Positions 39,743 to 47,396 of a stretch of DNA of 64,000 nucleotides are shown here, one piece after another (position 1 is the stretch's first letter; each line of letters starts with the position of its first letter). Origin of the DNA: Acidobacteriota bacterium (GTDB lineage: Bacteria; Acidobacteriota; Blastocatellia; Pyrinomonadales; Pyrinomonadaceae); assembly GCA_016700075.1 (NCBI GenBank), contig CP065000.1:1798001-1862000 (forward strand), written 5' to 3'. Below the pieces are notes generated by a model, which did not search any database, was not told where the DNA came from, and worked only from the letters and a program-made list of their open reading frames with translations. A program made the position numbers and the translations under genes.

Positions 39743-40447
39743 TCAATTCGGCCGGCTGTATTCGACGATGAACCGCTCCGGCTCGTCCTCTTCGTCGGAA
39801 GGATAGACGACGAAACTTTTCTCCTCCAGCCCTGCATCCTGAAACCACGCCAATTCCTTTCGTGAGATCGGCCACGGCAATTCATCAACTTCCTCATCAT
39901 CGCCGCGGCCGCGCGTAACAACGACCAGACACCCGCCGGGAGCGACAAAAGCAGCGATCGCATCCATCGTTTTCTGCCGCATCTCGATAGGCAGCGGCTG
40001 AATGGTATAGACCTCAAGCACAAAGTCGAATCCGCCGGACCGCAGGCTGCCAGCCTGCCCGCAGGTCCAACCGCGAAACGGCTGAAAAAGATCCATCACC
40101 TCAAACTTTATGTTCCTATCCGCATATAGTTTTTTCGCCCATTCGATCGCCGTCGACGATATATCGAATGCCGTCACGTCGAAACCTAGATCGTCCAGAT
40201 AAGCCGCATCGTCGCCAAGTCCGCAGCCGACGACGAGTGCCCGTTCGCCGTTCCCTTTCAGGCCGTTCTCCTCGGCCCAGCGCCGGAAATACCGGTTCGG
40301 CTCCAGGTCAGCCCACGGAATGACCTCGTTGTCTCCGGCCGCCTCTTTATACAAAGCGTCGAACCAGCCGAGCACGTCGCCGCGTTTGTAATGCTCTGAC
40401 GCGATCTCTCGCACCCGCTCGCGTTTTTCTTCTTTTCCATCGGTCAT
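39743..40447 (-). CDS. SAM-dependent methyltransferase (thiol methyltransferase-like)
   Basis: 234 aa from the ATG at 40447, with GAGG six bases upstream. Class I Rossmann methyltransferase: motif I ALVVGCGLGDDAAYL, VTAFDISSTAIEWAKK, and a post-motif LEVYTIQPLP. The N-terminal VIPWADLEPNRYFRRW pattern resembles thiopurine/thiol methyltransferase-like proteins. It converges on the ArsR gene directly and could methylate sulfide or thiols, but substrate is inferred. It may be independently transcribed from the 40454-40551 region shared with lpdA. Confidence 0.82.
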   Translation of the reverse strand: MTDGKEEKRERVREIASEHYKRGDVLGWFDALYKEAAGDNEVIPWADLEPNRYFRRWAEENGLKGNGERALVVGCGLGDDAAYLDDLGFDVTAFDISSTAIEWAKKLYADRNIKFEVMDLFQPFRGWTCGQAGSLRSGGFDFVLEVYTIQPLPIEMRQKTMDAIAAFVAPGGCLVVVTRGRGDDEEVDELPWPISRKELAWFQDAGLEEKSFVVYPSDEEDEPERFIVEYSRPN

Positions 40448-40551
40448 ATGCACCTCGTTTTCGCCCGAACTAGAAAGCTATCGGCGAAGAACCTATAATA
40501 TCTGTTTACGCTGTTGTAAATTCAAGAGATCTATAAAAGAGGAAAACTATT

Positions 40552-41961
40552 GTGGCAGAACAATTTGACGTAACTATCATCGGAGCCGGCCCGGGCGGCT
40601 ATGTGGCGGCGGTTCGCGGAGCTCAGCTTGGGCTAAAGGTGGCAATTATTGAAAAAGAAAAGGACGCCAAACTCGGCGGCACCTGCGGTCTGCGCGGCTG
40701 TATCCCGACCAAAGCGTTGCTGAACGCGGCTCATCTCTATCAGAAAGCGGGCGAATTCGAGAAGTTCGGCCTCAAGGTATCTGGCCTCGAATACGATTGG
40801 GCCGGCGTTCAGAATTACAAATCCGGCATCGTCGATAAGAACGCCGCCGGTGTGACCTATCTGATGAAAAAGAACAAGGTCACTGTGTTCAACGGCCATG
40901 GCAAGATCGCCGGAAAAGGCAAGGTCGAGGTCGCTCTCGCAGACGGCAAAAAAGAGACGATCGACACCAAGAACATCATCATCGCGACCGGCTCGGTCGT
41001 GCGGCCGATCCCCGGATTTGAAGTTGACGGCAAACAGGTTGTGAATTCCGATCAGATACTCGAGCTCGACCGCGTGCCCAAATCAATGATCGTCATGGGC
41101 TCCGGCGCCGTCGGCGTCGAATTCGCGAGCGTTTATCACCGCTTCGGCTGCGAGACGACGGTCGTCGAGCTGATGGACCGAATTGTCCCGATCGAAGATG
41201 CTGACGTGTCAAAAGAACTCGCTCGCGCATTCAAAAAACAGGGCATCAAATGCGAGACCGGCATCAAGCTGGACAAGCTGGAAAAGAAAAAGGACGCCGT
41301 CAAGGTTTCCGGCAAGAACGCGAAAGGTGAGGACGTGACGTTCGAAGCCGAGATGCTTCTCGTCGCCGTCGGCCGTATGCCATACCTCGACGGGCTGGGG
41401 CTCGACAAGACAAAGGTCGTCGTTAATCCCCGCGGCACCGTTAAGGTAAATGAGTATTGCGAGACCGACGAACCCGGCGTTTACGCCATCGGCGACGTCA
41501 TCGACACAGCGTGGCTCGCTCATCTCGCTTCGAAAGAGGGCATCCTCGTCGTTGAAAAGATCGCGGGTAAAAAGGTCGAGCCGATCAAGCAAAACCTCGT
41601 CCCGAACTGCACATACTGCGACCCCGAGGTCGCCAGCGTCGGCCTGACCGAAGCCAAAGCGATCGAGGCGGGCTACGACGTCAAGGTCGGCAAGTTCCCA
41701 TTCTCGGCCTCAGGCAAAGCCCGCATACTCGGCGAAACTGATGGTTTCGTCAAGATCGTCGCCGAAAAGAAATACGACGAGGTGCTTGGCGTTCACATCA
41801 TCGGCCCGCACGCCACCGAACTCCTTGCCGAAGCCTGCGTCGCCATGGCACTCGAGACCACCGCAGACGAACTCGGCCGCGTCATCCACGCTCACCCGAC
41901 CGTCTCCGAATCCGTTATGGAAGCCGCCGAAGGCGTGCATGATATGACGATACATATGTAA
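40552..41961 (+). CDS. lpdA: Dihydrolipoyl dehydrogenase (E3)
   Basis: 469 aa with a GTG start after AGAGGAAAA. FAD-binding GAGPGGYVAAVRGAQLG, redox disulfide GGTCGLRGCIPTKALL (Cys-x4-Cys, with GLRG instead of the more usual LNVG), NAD-binding GSGAVGVEFASVYHRFG and the C-terminal active-site HAHPTVSE (usual HAHPTLSE). It re-oxidises lipoyl groups of 2-oxo acid dehydrogenases; the E2 at 53747 is a likely partner. Its 3' end is duplicated at 42786. Confidence 0.95.
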   Translation: MAEQFDVTIIGAGPGGYVAAVRGAQLGLKVAIIEKEKDAKLGGTCGLRGCIPTKALLNAAHLYQKAGEFEKFGLKVSGLEYDWAGVQNYKSGIVDKNAAGVTYLMKKNKVTVFNGHGKIAGKGKVEVALADGKKETIDTKNIIIATGSVVRPIPGFEVDGKQVVNSDQILELDRVPKSMIVMGSGAVGVEFASVYHRFGCETTVVELMDRIVPIEDADVSKELARAFKKQGIKCETGIKLDKLEKKKDAVKVSGKNAKGEDVTFEAEMLLVAVGRMPYLDGLGLDKTKVVVNPRGTVKVNEYCETDEPGVYAIGDVIDTAWLAHLASKEGILVVEKIAGKKVEPIKQNLVPNCTYCDPEVASVGLTEAKAIEAGYDVKVGKFPFSASGKARILGETDGFVKIVAEKKYDEVLGVHIIGPHATELLAEACVAMALETTADELGRVIHAHPTVSESVMEAAEGVHDMTIHM

Positions 41962-41998
41962 TTCGGCCGTGGTCGGTTGTCAGTCGCCAGCGGTCAGA
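41879..41998 (+). repeat. Direct repeat copy 1: lpdA 3' end and spacer
   Basis: The last 28 codons of lpdA plus about 37 bases after the stop recur at 42786-42903. The first 85 bases (41879-41963) differ at 6 positions. All but one codon change (Ser to Ala) are synonymous; the remaining 30-odd bases after the stop match at roughly 70 percent. This copy belongs to the intact gene. Confidence 0.85.
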
Positions 41999-42025
41999 CG
42001 TCCGAACCGTCTGGCCACTTTTTTT
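41992..42025 (+). terminator. Rho-independent terminator after lpdA
   Basis: Stem GGTCAGACG / CGTCTGGCC (one mismatch, G-T wobble possible) with a seven-base loop, followed by A-C and then seven T. It separates lpdA from the DUF4160/DUF2442 cassette. Confidence 0.65.
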
Positions 42026-42059
42026 GTGGTATATTTCTCGAGACATAAAGTTTGCACAA

Positions 42060-42076
42060 AACCTAACGGTTAGGTT
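42060..42076 (+). promoter_or_regulatory. Palindromic operator of the DUF4160/DUF2442 pair
   Basis: AACCTAACGGTTAGGTT, eight-base perfect arms about one central base, ending nine bases before the DUF4160 ATG. It may lie within the promoter spacer (TTGCAC at 42052-42057, TATTCT at 42076-42081). The position resembles autoregulatory sites of toxin-antitoxin operons. Confidence 0.6.
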
Positions 42077-42085
42077 ATTCTGACC

Positions 42086-42337
42086 ATGCCTACTATTTTC
42101 CGAAGTGGTGGTTTCAGATTTGTTATATGGCCCGACGACCATGCGCCGCCGCATGTGCATATTATACGCGGCACATTGTTAGCGGCTGTGATCAATTTGG
42201 GAATGGGCGAAAGCCCTGCATCGATAAAGGCAAACTACCGACTAAACCGTCGGGAATTGGCGAGCGTTTTGCGGGTGGTGCTCGCGAACAACGACATGTT
42301 TGTCGAGGAGTGGACGAAGATTCATGGTGAAGGTTAA
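42086..42337 (+). CDS. DUF4160 protein (possible toxin of a two-gene module)
   Basis: 83 aa. It has the characteristic core of the family: MPTIFRSGGFRFVIWPDDH, PPHVHI, then helical NRRELASVLRVVLANNDMFVEEW. DUF4160 genes are regularly paired with DUF2442 genes, an association described as a putative toxin-antitoxin module without established activity. Here the downstream DUF2442 gene overlaps by 14 bases. The PDDHAPPHVH His cluster looks like a metal or catalytic site. Confidence 0.85.
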   Translation: MPTIFRSGGFRFVIWPDDHAPPHVHIIRGTLLAAVINLGMGESPASIKANYRLNRRELASVLRVVLANNDMFVEEWTKIHGEG

Positions 42338-42773
42338 AGAAAAGTGGGACCTTGAAGAATTCGGGATCTCGGACAAGGAATTCGAACGTCAATACCGCGA
42401 GGCTACAAAGCGTGGTGAGGAATCACTGAAGAATGATCCGCGTGCAGTTTCCGCAAGCTATCAAAACGGGGAGGTGACGGTGCGTCTCGCGTCGGGGTGG
42501 AGCTTTAGTTTCGATCCAAGAAGATATAAGCTCTTGAAAAATGCCACAGATGAGCAACTTTCAGACGTCACCTTACTTGGATCGGGATCCGCCCTCGAGT
42601 GGCCATCCATCGACCAACAGCTTGGCATTGGTCCGCTTGTCCTAGATCTGATCGGTGAAAAATACATTAGCGCTGAACTGGGACGCCGCAAGGGCTCTGT
42701 CACGAGCGATAAAAAGAAAATCGCCTCGCGTGAAAACGGGAAACTCGGCGGCCGGCCAAGGAATGTAGGGTAA
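42324..42773 (+). CDS. DUF2442 protein, extended form
   Basis: 149 aa from the ATG at 42324; an in-frame start at 42300 lies inside DUF4160. Residues 45-95 match the DUF2442 pattern (VTVRLASGWSFSFDPRRY, LEWPSIDQQL). The basic C-terminus ASRENGKLGGRPRN carries the KLGGRP DNA-hook-like segment seen in small DNA-binding proteins. The natural reading is DNA-binding antitoxin partner of DUF4160, a role not demonstrated. It ends just before the truncated lpdA copy. Confidence 0.78.
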   Translation: MVKVKEKWDLEEFGISDKEFERQYREATKRGEESLKNDPRAVSASYQNGEVTVRLASGWSFSFDPRRYKLLKNATDEQLSDVTLLGSGSALEWPSIDQQLGIGPLVLDLIGEKYISAELGRRKGSVTSDKKKIASRENGKLGGRPRNVG

Positions 42774-42785
42774 ACCTCTCTTGGC

Positions 42786-42870
42786 GCGTTATCCACGCCC
42801 ACCCGACCGTATCCGAAGCGGTCATGGAAGCCGCCGAAGGCGTGCATGATATGACGATACATATGTAATT
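42786..42870 (+). pseudogene. Duplicated 3' fragment of lpdA
   Basis: Encodes RVIHAHPTVSEAVMEAAEGV and the final HDMTIHM plus stop, with no upstream reading frame or start. It is the second copy of the lpdA 3' end (93 percent identical over 85 bases), mostly synonymous differences, so the two copies appear to come from related functional genes rather than recent tandem slippage. Repeat homology continues to about 42903. It marks the right edge of the DUF4160/DUF2442 insert. Confidence 0.8.
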
Positions 42871-42903
42871 GGCAGTGGACAGCTGTCAATGGCCGGTCGT
42901 CAG
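42786..42903 (+). repeat. Direct repeat copy 2: lpdA 3' end and spacer
   Basis: Right-hand copy of the repeat that begins at 41879. Together they flank 42086-42773, so the cassette lies between two lpdA ends. No T-run terminator follows this copy, unlike copy 1. Confidence 0.8.
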
Positions 42904-42940
42904 CATTAGATTTGACTACCGGATATATTTTATTGACGCG

Positions 42941-42960
42941 AGTTAACATATATGTTAACT
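42941..42960 (+). promoter_or_regulatory. Palindromic operator of the HigBA pair
   Basis: AGTTAACATATATGTTAACT is a perfect 20-base palindrome ending four bases before the toxin gene's ATG. It is the likely binding site of the XRE antitoxin encoded downstream. Confidence 0.65.
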
Positions 42961-42964
42961 TCTA

Positions 42965-43324
42965 ATGGTGAGGGAGATAGTCTTCTACAGGACCGAAAAT
43001 GGAAAATTCCCGATAGAAGATTTCCTTGATTCTTTGACAGCAAAGCAGGCTCGAAAGGTCACTTGGGTAATGTCTTTGGTAGAGACGCTCGAAAGGGTTC
43101 CGCGTCAGTATTTCAAGAAACTTGAATCGACCGACGACATCTGGGAAATAAGAGTTGATGTTGGTCGAGATGCATTCCGCCTGCTCGGATTCATGCACAA
43201 AGGCAATTTGGTTGTTTTGACCAACGGTTTCTCTAAGAAGTCACAAAAGACGCCGATCTCTGAAATTGAATTGGCTGAACGGCGAAAGAGGGATCATTTA
43301 GATAGGAGTAAGAAAAATGAGTGA
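42965..43324 (+). CDS. HigB/RelE-like toxin (Gp49 family)
   Basis: 119 aa. It matches the phage-derived Gp49/HigB pattern: IVFYRTENGKFPIEDFLDSL, KKLESTDDIWEIRVDVGRDAFRLLGF, and the late helix GFSKKSQKTPISEIELAERR. These are ribosome-dependent mRNA endonucleases in characterised cases. The reversed order (toxin first) and eight-base overlap with the XRE antitoxin are typical of higBA. Start follows directly on a perfect palindrome. Confidence 0.9.
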   Translation: MVREIVFYRTENGKFPIEDFLDSLTAKQARKVTWVMSLVETLERVPRQYFKKLESTDDIWEIRVDVGRDAFRLLGFMHKGNLVVLTNGFSKKSQKTPISEIELAERRKRDHLDRSKKNE

Positions 43325-43592
43325 TCTTAAAAAGTACATTAGTAAGCGAAAGAAGGCAGATGCTGAATTCGCCAAGGACTATGAGAAAGGCTTTGAGAAT
43401 TTCAAGATCGGAGTACTTTTGCGACAGGCTCGTGAGAGTTCTGGGATAACGCAGGAACAGGTCGCCGAAAAGCTGCGCACCAACAAATCCGCGATTTCAA
43501 GGATCGAAAATCATTCGGACGACATACGGCTATCTACGCTTCGCAAGTATGCAAGAGCACTGGGCAAAGATATCAGGCTTGAAATAGCTTAA
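43317..43592 (+). CDS. XRE-family antitoxin (HigA-like)
   Basis: 91 aa. A helix-turn-helix of the Cro/C1 family: IGVLLRQARESSGITQEQVAEKLRTNKSAISRIENHSDDIRLSTL. It overlaps the toxin gene by eight bases. Likely neutralises the toxin and represses the operon at 42941-42960. Confidence 0.9.
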   Translation: MSDLKKYISKRKKADAEFAKDYEKGFENFKIGVLLRQARESSGITQEQVAEKLRTNKSAISRIENHSDDIRLSTLRKYARALGKDIRLEIA

Positions 43593-43643
43593 GTATGATC
43601 TCTCCTTTACCTAATATCTTTGTTTAGGTTTTCAAACTGCTAG

Positions 43644-45266
43644 ATGTTTGCTCGCACTTCATTGGTCTTGTTAGTTTTACTGACCGGCTCGATCACGCCC
43701 GTCTCCCAAGATGCTCGTTTTCAGGCAGAAGAGAGCCCTCTTTCTACCGTTTTCTATCTTATTTCACAAGACCAATACAACGAGAGGCCCAGGGAAAAGG
43801 CGTGCCTTGCAATTTCGTTTGCCGAAGTCGGAAAGGCAGATAAGGCCAAGAAGACGGCATCGCTTTTGACCGAAGACCATTATGCTGAAACTGACCTTAT
43901 CCTCGTCGTAGATTCATTGATAAAGAACCGTCGGAACCGAGAGGCCTCGGACATGGCGTTGTACCTGTTGAAGAGGTTTGAAAAGAACGAATATCGGCTG
44001 CGGCCGCTATGGCGCTACTTGGTCATACTCGATCAGGAAACTGCTGCATTCGATGTGGCCAGCACACTCGAACCTGTAGATCAGTTTGAATCAAACATTC
44101 TTATCGCCGAAGCCCTCATCGAGAAAGGAAACAAGAGTGTAGCAACTACAATTCTTAACTCGCTTATAACTTATCTTGAAGAGACACAGTACGAAGAGAA
44201 AAGGGATGTAGCCAAGACCGCCTTACTCTTCGCAAAACTTGGTGATAAGGGGAAAAGTTTTGACCTGGCCGAGAAAGCCGTTAGGAATATTTCTTGGAAT
44301 GAGCGGCCCCTCGAGCCAGACGACGCATTCGCGGTCCGCGAGGTCATCGCCTTGTATTTGATCCTTGGCGAGTACGACTTCGCATTTGACGTTGCGCGTC
44401 GTGCCGGCGAGGTCGACGAGCCGAGGTTCCTTATCCGCCTCGGTGAGAGCCTCTTTTCGAAAGGCAACAGAGAAGCGGCAATGGCTCATTTTAAAGAAGC
44501 TATTTCACGCCTTGATCCCAAACAATACGCAGATAGCTTTAACCTTACGATCCTCGCAGAAGTATTTATGGGGATCGGTGAAACCGAACAAGCTGTCACG
44601 ATCGCTAAAACGCTAACCGGCAGCGATTACGCGCAACAAAACCTCTTGTTAAGACTTGCCGCTAATTACCAGGCCGCCAATAAGAGAGCAAAAGCACTTG
44701 AACTGCTCCGTTTCGCATATTCCCGCACATTGTTAATCGACACAAGCGAAGCGGAGAGCGGCTCGCTCTGGACCTCCGGCAAGTGGGAGCAGGCAAAGTA
44801 TCAAGCTGAGATAGCTCGTCGATTCGCCAAATTGCGGGCTGACAAAGAGACATTAAAACTGATCTCGCAGATCCGAAAACCTTATCTGAAAGCCGAAATG
44901 CTGACGGAGTTTGTCCTCATGAACAAAAACGAGCTTCCCGACAAAACGTTGAACAGATATCTTGATGAAGCTGTTTCTAATTTGAGGCGGCCTTTTGATG
45001 AAGTTTTCGATGCAAGACGTTTCGATGTTTTTGGAAAAACCGGCCGGGCGTATGCAGAAATAGGTCACACCGCCAAAGCGAACGGCGTTTTCGCGGAATC
45101 TTTATTTCTGTTGGCGAATGAAAGAGGAATGTCGAGTGGGCTGCTGTTTGGCATGTGCGCCATTGGAATAGAGTTTGAAAAGTCAAAGATCAAGGCGAAC
45201 GAAAAGCTTCGGGCGGCTCTAAGTAGTATCATTGATTCGTGGGAACTTGAAGAAGACGAGAATTGA
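43644..45266 (+). CDS. Secreted helical-repeat (TPR-like) protein
   Basis: 540 aa. Signal peptide is about MFARTSLVLLVLLTGSITPVS. The remainder is made of degenerate 30-40 residue helical repeats (AEVGKADKAKKTASLL, AKLGDKGKSFDLAEKAV, MGIGETEQAVTIAKTL, YAEIGHTAKANGVFAESL), i.e. TPR- or Sel1-like. No catalytic motif is visible. Its stop overlaps the ATG of a truncated serA start (TGATG), so it was probably the ancestral upstream partner of serA. Function unknown; a scaffold role in the periplasm is inferred. Confidence 0.8.
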   Translation: MFARTSLVLLVLLTGSITPVSQDARFQAEESPLSTVFYLISQDQYNERPREKACLAISFAEVGKADKAKKTASLLTEDHYAETDLILVVDSLIKNRRNREASDMALYLLKRFEKNEYRLRPLWRYLVILDQETAAFDVASTLEPVDQFESNILIAEALIEKGNKSVATTILNSLITYLEETQYEEKRDVAKTALLFAKLGDKGKSFDLAEKAVRNISWNERPLEPDDAFAVREVIALYLILGEYDFAFDVARRAGEVDEPRFLIRLGESLFSKGNREAAMAHFKEAISRLDPKQYADSFNLTILAEVFMGIGETEQAVTIAKTLTGSDYAQQNLLLRLAANYQAANKRAKALELLRFAYSRTLLIDTSEAESGSLWTSGKWEQAKYQAEIARRFAKLRADKETLKLISQIRKPYLKAEMLTEFVLMNKNELPDKTLNRYLDEAVSNLRRPFDEVFDARRFDVFGKTGRAYAEIGHTAKANGVFAESLFLLANERGMSSGLLFGMCAIGIEFEKSKIKANEKLRAALSSIIDSWELEEDEN

Positions 45267-45403
45267 TGACTAAGTCGGATACCTCATACCCAAAATCCAA
45301 GATCAAGATACTGCTGCTTGAGAATATTTCTGACGCGGCGGTGCGGGAGTTTGGGGTGAAAGGATATACGGAGGGGCGCCGACTGATTACGTTCAACAGA
45401 TAA
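45266..45403 (+). pseudogene. Truncated 5' end of serA
   Basis: 45 codons: MTKSDTSYPKSKIKILLLEN then ISDAAVREFGVKGYTEGRRL, then frame loss and TAA. It matches the start of serA at 46155: bases 45284-45385 and 46167-46268 share 86 of 102 positions, the first 48 with a single difference. It overlaps the preceding repeat-protein gene like a normal operon start. It is a scar left by insertion of the FitAB/VapBC cassette between it and the intact serA. Confidence 0.85.
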
Positions 45404-45460
45404 AGTGAGCCTGTTCGCGGGCACCGTCAATATCTGCTTTACCCCGGACCGACACTTGTG

Positions 45461-45479
45461 TGCTATCATTTCGATAGCA
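45461..45479 (+). promoter_or_regulatory. Palindromic operator of the FitAB/VapBC pair
   Basis: TGCTATC-atttc-GATAGCA, perfect seven-base arms about a five-base centre, directly before the GGGAG ribosome site of the antitoxin gene. FitA-type antitoxins autorepress at such sites. Confidence 0.65.
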
Positions 45480-45495
45480 TGGGAGAATGTCATTT

Positions 45496-45726
45496 ATGCC
45501 TGATGTACTGGTACGAGACGTGGACGCGGCGGTGATCGAGACTTTAAGGAAACGTGCCGTCGAGAATGGACGGTCTATGCAGGCAGAGGTTCGGCTTTTG
45601 ATCAGTGAACGTCTCGGGAATAACGCTGTATCGGACGCTGTGGTCGCTCGACGTATAAAGAAAGCACTTTCCGGCAGATCACACAGCGATTCCGAAAAGC
45701 TTTTGCGAGAGGATCGTTTGCGATGA
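45496..45726 (+). CDS. FitA/VapB-like antitoxin (ribbon-helix-helix)
   Basis: 76 aa from the ATG at 45496, ten bases after GGGAG; ATG 45487 would be one base from it. The first 45 residues match the FitA-like Arc/MetJ fold: MPDVLVRDVDAAVIETLRKR, GRSMQAEVRLLI. It overlaps the toxin gene by ATGA. Binds DNA and the PIN toxin. Confidence 0.87.
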   Translation: MPDVLVRDVDAAVIETLRKRAVENGRSMQAEVRLLISERLGNNAVSDAVVARRIKKALSGRSHSDSEKLLREDRLR

Positions 45727-46139
45727 GACGCGTCGTTGATGCCAGCGTCGCGGTTAAATGGTACGTTCCTGAGACACTCAATCACCAAGCGGACACTCTG
45801 CTCACACAAAGCGATGTCCTGTATGCGCCTGACCTAGTGATCCCTGAGTTTGGCAACATCATCTGGAAAAAAATCAGGCGTAGTGAACTCACCGAAGGCG
45901 AAGGCACTGCAATAGTAAAGGCATTTTCCCGGTCGGGTTTGCGGATTCGGGCTCACAGGCCGGTTGCTCATTCTGCTTTTGTCGGAGCATGCCTCTCGGG
46001 CCAGACGGTTTACGATTGGACATATTTGGCACTTGCCATTTCACTTTCGTGCGAATTTGTAACTGCCGACCGTAAGTTCTACGATTCTCTTTCTGGGACT
46101 TCGCTCGGAAAACATCTGAAATGGCTCGGAGATCTTTGA
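45723..46139 (+). CDS. PIN-domain ribonuclease toxin (VapC/FitB-like)
   Basis: 138 aa. Acidic residues of the PIN active site: D6 in RRVVDASVAVKWY, E in VIPEFGN, D in TVYDWTYLALA, D in TADRKFYD. It would cleave specific RNAs unless held by the antitoxin. It is the last gene before serA, which starts 15 bases downstream. Confidence 0.9.
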   Translation: MRRVVDASVAVKWYVPETLNHQADTLLTQSDVLYAPDLVIPEFGNIIWKKIRRSELTEGEGTAIVKAFSRSGLRIRAHRPVAHSAFVGACLSGQTVYDWTYLALAISLSCEFVTADRKFYDSLSGTSLGKHLKWLGDL

Positions 46140-46154
46140 TCTCAAGGTTTCGAA

Positions 46155-47384
46155 ATGGCTCAAACATCATACCCAAAATCCAAGATCAAGATCCTGCTGC
46201 TTGAGAATATTTCTGATTCGGCTGTTCGGGAGTTTGGTGCGGGTGGTTATATGGAGGTGCAGCGGCTGGGCGGGGCAGCCAGCGAGGAGGAGTTGACCAA
46301 AGCGATCCGGGGCGTGCATGTGCTCGGGATACGTTCAAAAACGCAGGTGACGCGAAATGTCCTCGAGGCGGCGGACAAGCTGCTTGCTGTCGGTGCTTTT
46401 TGTATTGGTGTCAATCAGGTCGATCTAAAAGCGGCGACGGAGAAGGGCGTTGCGGTGTTCAATGCGCCTCATGCGAATACGCGTTCGGTGGCTGAGCTGA
46501 TTATCGGCCTTTGTGTAATGCTGATCCGCAAGATCGCAGATAAGAACGCGGCGGCTCATCGCGGCGAATGGCTGAAAGAGGCAAAAGGCTCATTCGAGCT
46601 TCGCGGCAAGACGCTCGGCATCATCGGCTATGGGAATATCGGTTCGCAGGTGTCGATAATGGCCGAGGCGTTGGGAATGCAGGTTATTTACTATGACATC
46701 GCGACCAAACTGCCGCACGGCAATGCCAAACAGATACGCGACTTAAAAGAGCTGCTCAGACGCTCGCACATTGTCACGCTGCACGTGCCGTCGGACCTTT
46801 CGACGCGGAACATGATCGACGCCGAAGCGATACGCTCGATGCGCCGCGGGGCCTTGCTGCTCAATTATAGCCGCGGCGACGTTGTCGATCTCGAAGCGGT
46901 TAAGAAGGCTCTTAAGAGCGGTAAGCTCGCGGGTGCGGCGATAGATGTTTTCCCGCAGGAGCCCGAAAAGAACGGCGATGCTTTCGCATGTCCGCTGCAG
47001 CAACTGCCGAACGTGATTTTGACACCGCACATCGGCGGTTCCACCGAAGAGGCACAGGCCGCCATCGGCTCGGACGTCACATCGAAGCTGATCGGCTATC
47101 TCGACCTCGGCAACAGCGAAGGCTCGCACACCGTCCCGCCCGTTTCACTGCCTCCGCAGGCCGGCACGCACCGAATTCTGCACATTCACCGCAACATTCC
47201 CGGCATCCTCGGCGAGATAAACTCGCGGCTATCGGACCGCGGTTTCAACATCCTCGGCCAATACCTGAAAACCAACGAAGAGATCGGCTACGTCGTCCTC
47301 GACGTTGACAACAAGATCTCGAAAGACGCCTTTGCGATACTGAAAGACATCGACGGAACCATCCGGGCAAGGATGGTTTACTAA
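46155..47384 (+). CDS. serA: D-3-phosphoglycerate dehydrogenase with ACT domain
   Basis: 409 aa. First step of serine synthesis: 3-phosphoglycerate to 3-phosphohydroxypyruvate. NAD-binding GKTLGIIGYGNIGSQVS, catalytic Arg in LLLNYSRGDVV, Glu/His pair in DVFPQEPE and LTPHIGGST. The C-terminal ACT domain (about 335-409) ends NEEIGYVVLDVD, as in E. coli SerA, where serine inhibits. It starts 15 bases after the PIN toxin gene and its 5' end is duplicated at 45266. It may now rely on the cassette's promoter or its own within that cassette. Confidence 0.94.
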   Translation: MAQTSYPKSKIKILLLENISDSAVREFGAGGYMEVQRLGGAASEEELTKAIRGVHVLGIRSKTQVTRNVLEAADKLLAVGAFCIGVNQVDLKAATEKGVAVFNAPHANTRSVAELIIGLCVMLIRKIADKNAAAHRGEWLKEAKGSFELRGKTLGIIGYGNIGSQVSIMAEALGMQVIYYDIATKLPHGNAKQIRDLKELLRRSHIVTLHVPSDLSTRNMIDAEAIRSMRRGALLLNYSRGDVVDLEAVKKALKSGKLAGAAIDVFPQEPEKNGDAFACPLQQLPNVILTPHIGGSTEEAQAAIGSDVTSKLIGYLDLGNSEGSHTVPPVSLPPQAGTHRILHIHRNIPGILGEINSRLSDRGFNILGQYLKTNEEIGYVVLDVDNKISKDAFAILKDIDGTIRARMVY

Positions 47385-47396
47385 AAGACACCCAAA

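Noticed and set aside
43609..43629. Terminator after HigBA (ACCTAA ... TTAGGT)
   Set aside because: Only a six-base AT-rich stem and few T after it; too weak to call.
41962..46154. Integrase, transposase or IS element between lpdA and serA
   Set aside because: No recombinase motif or terminal inverted repeats were seen; only gene-end duplicates mark the inserts.
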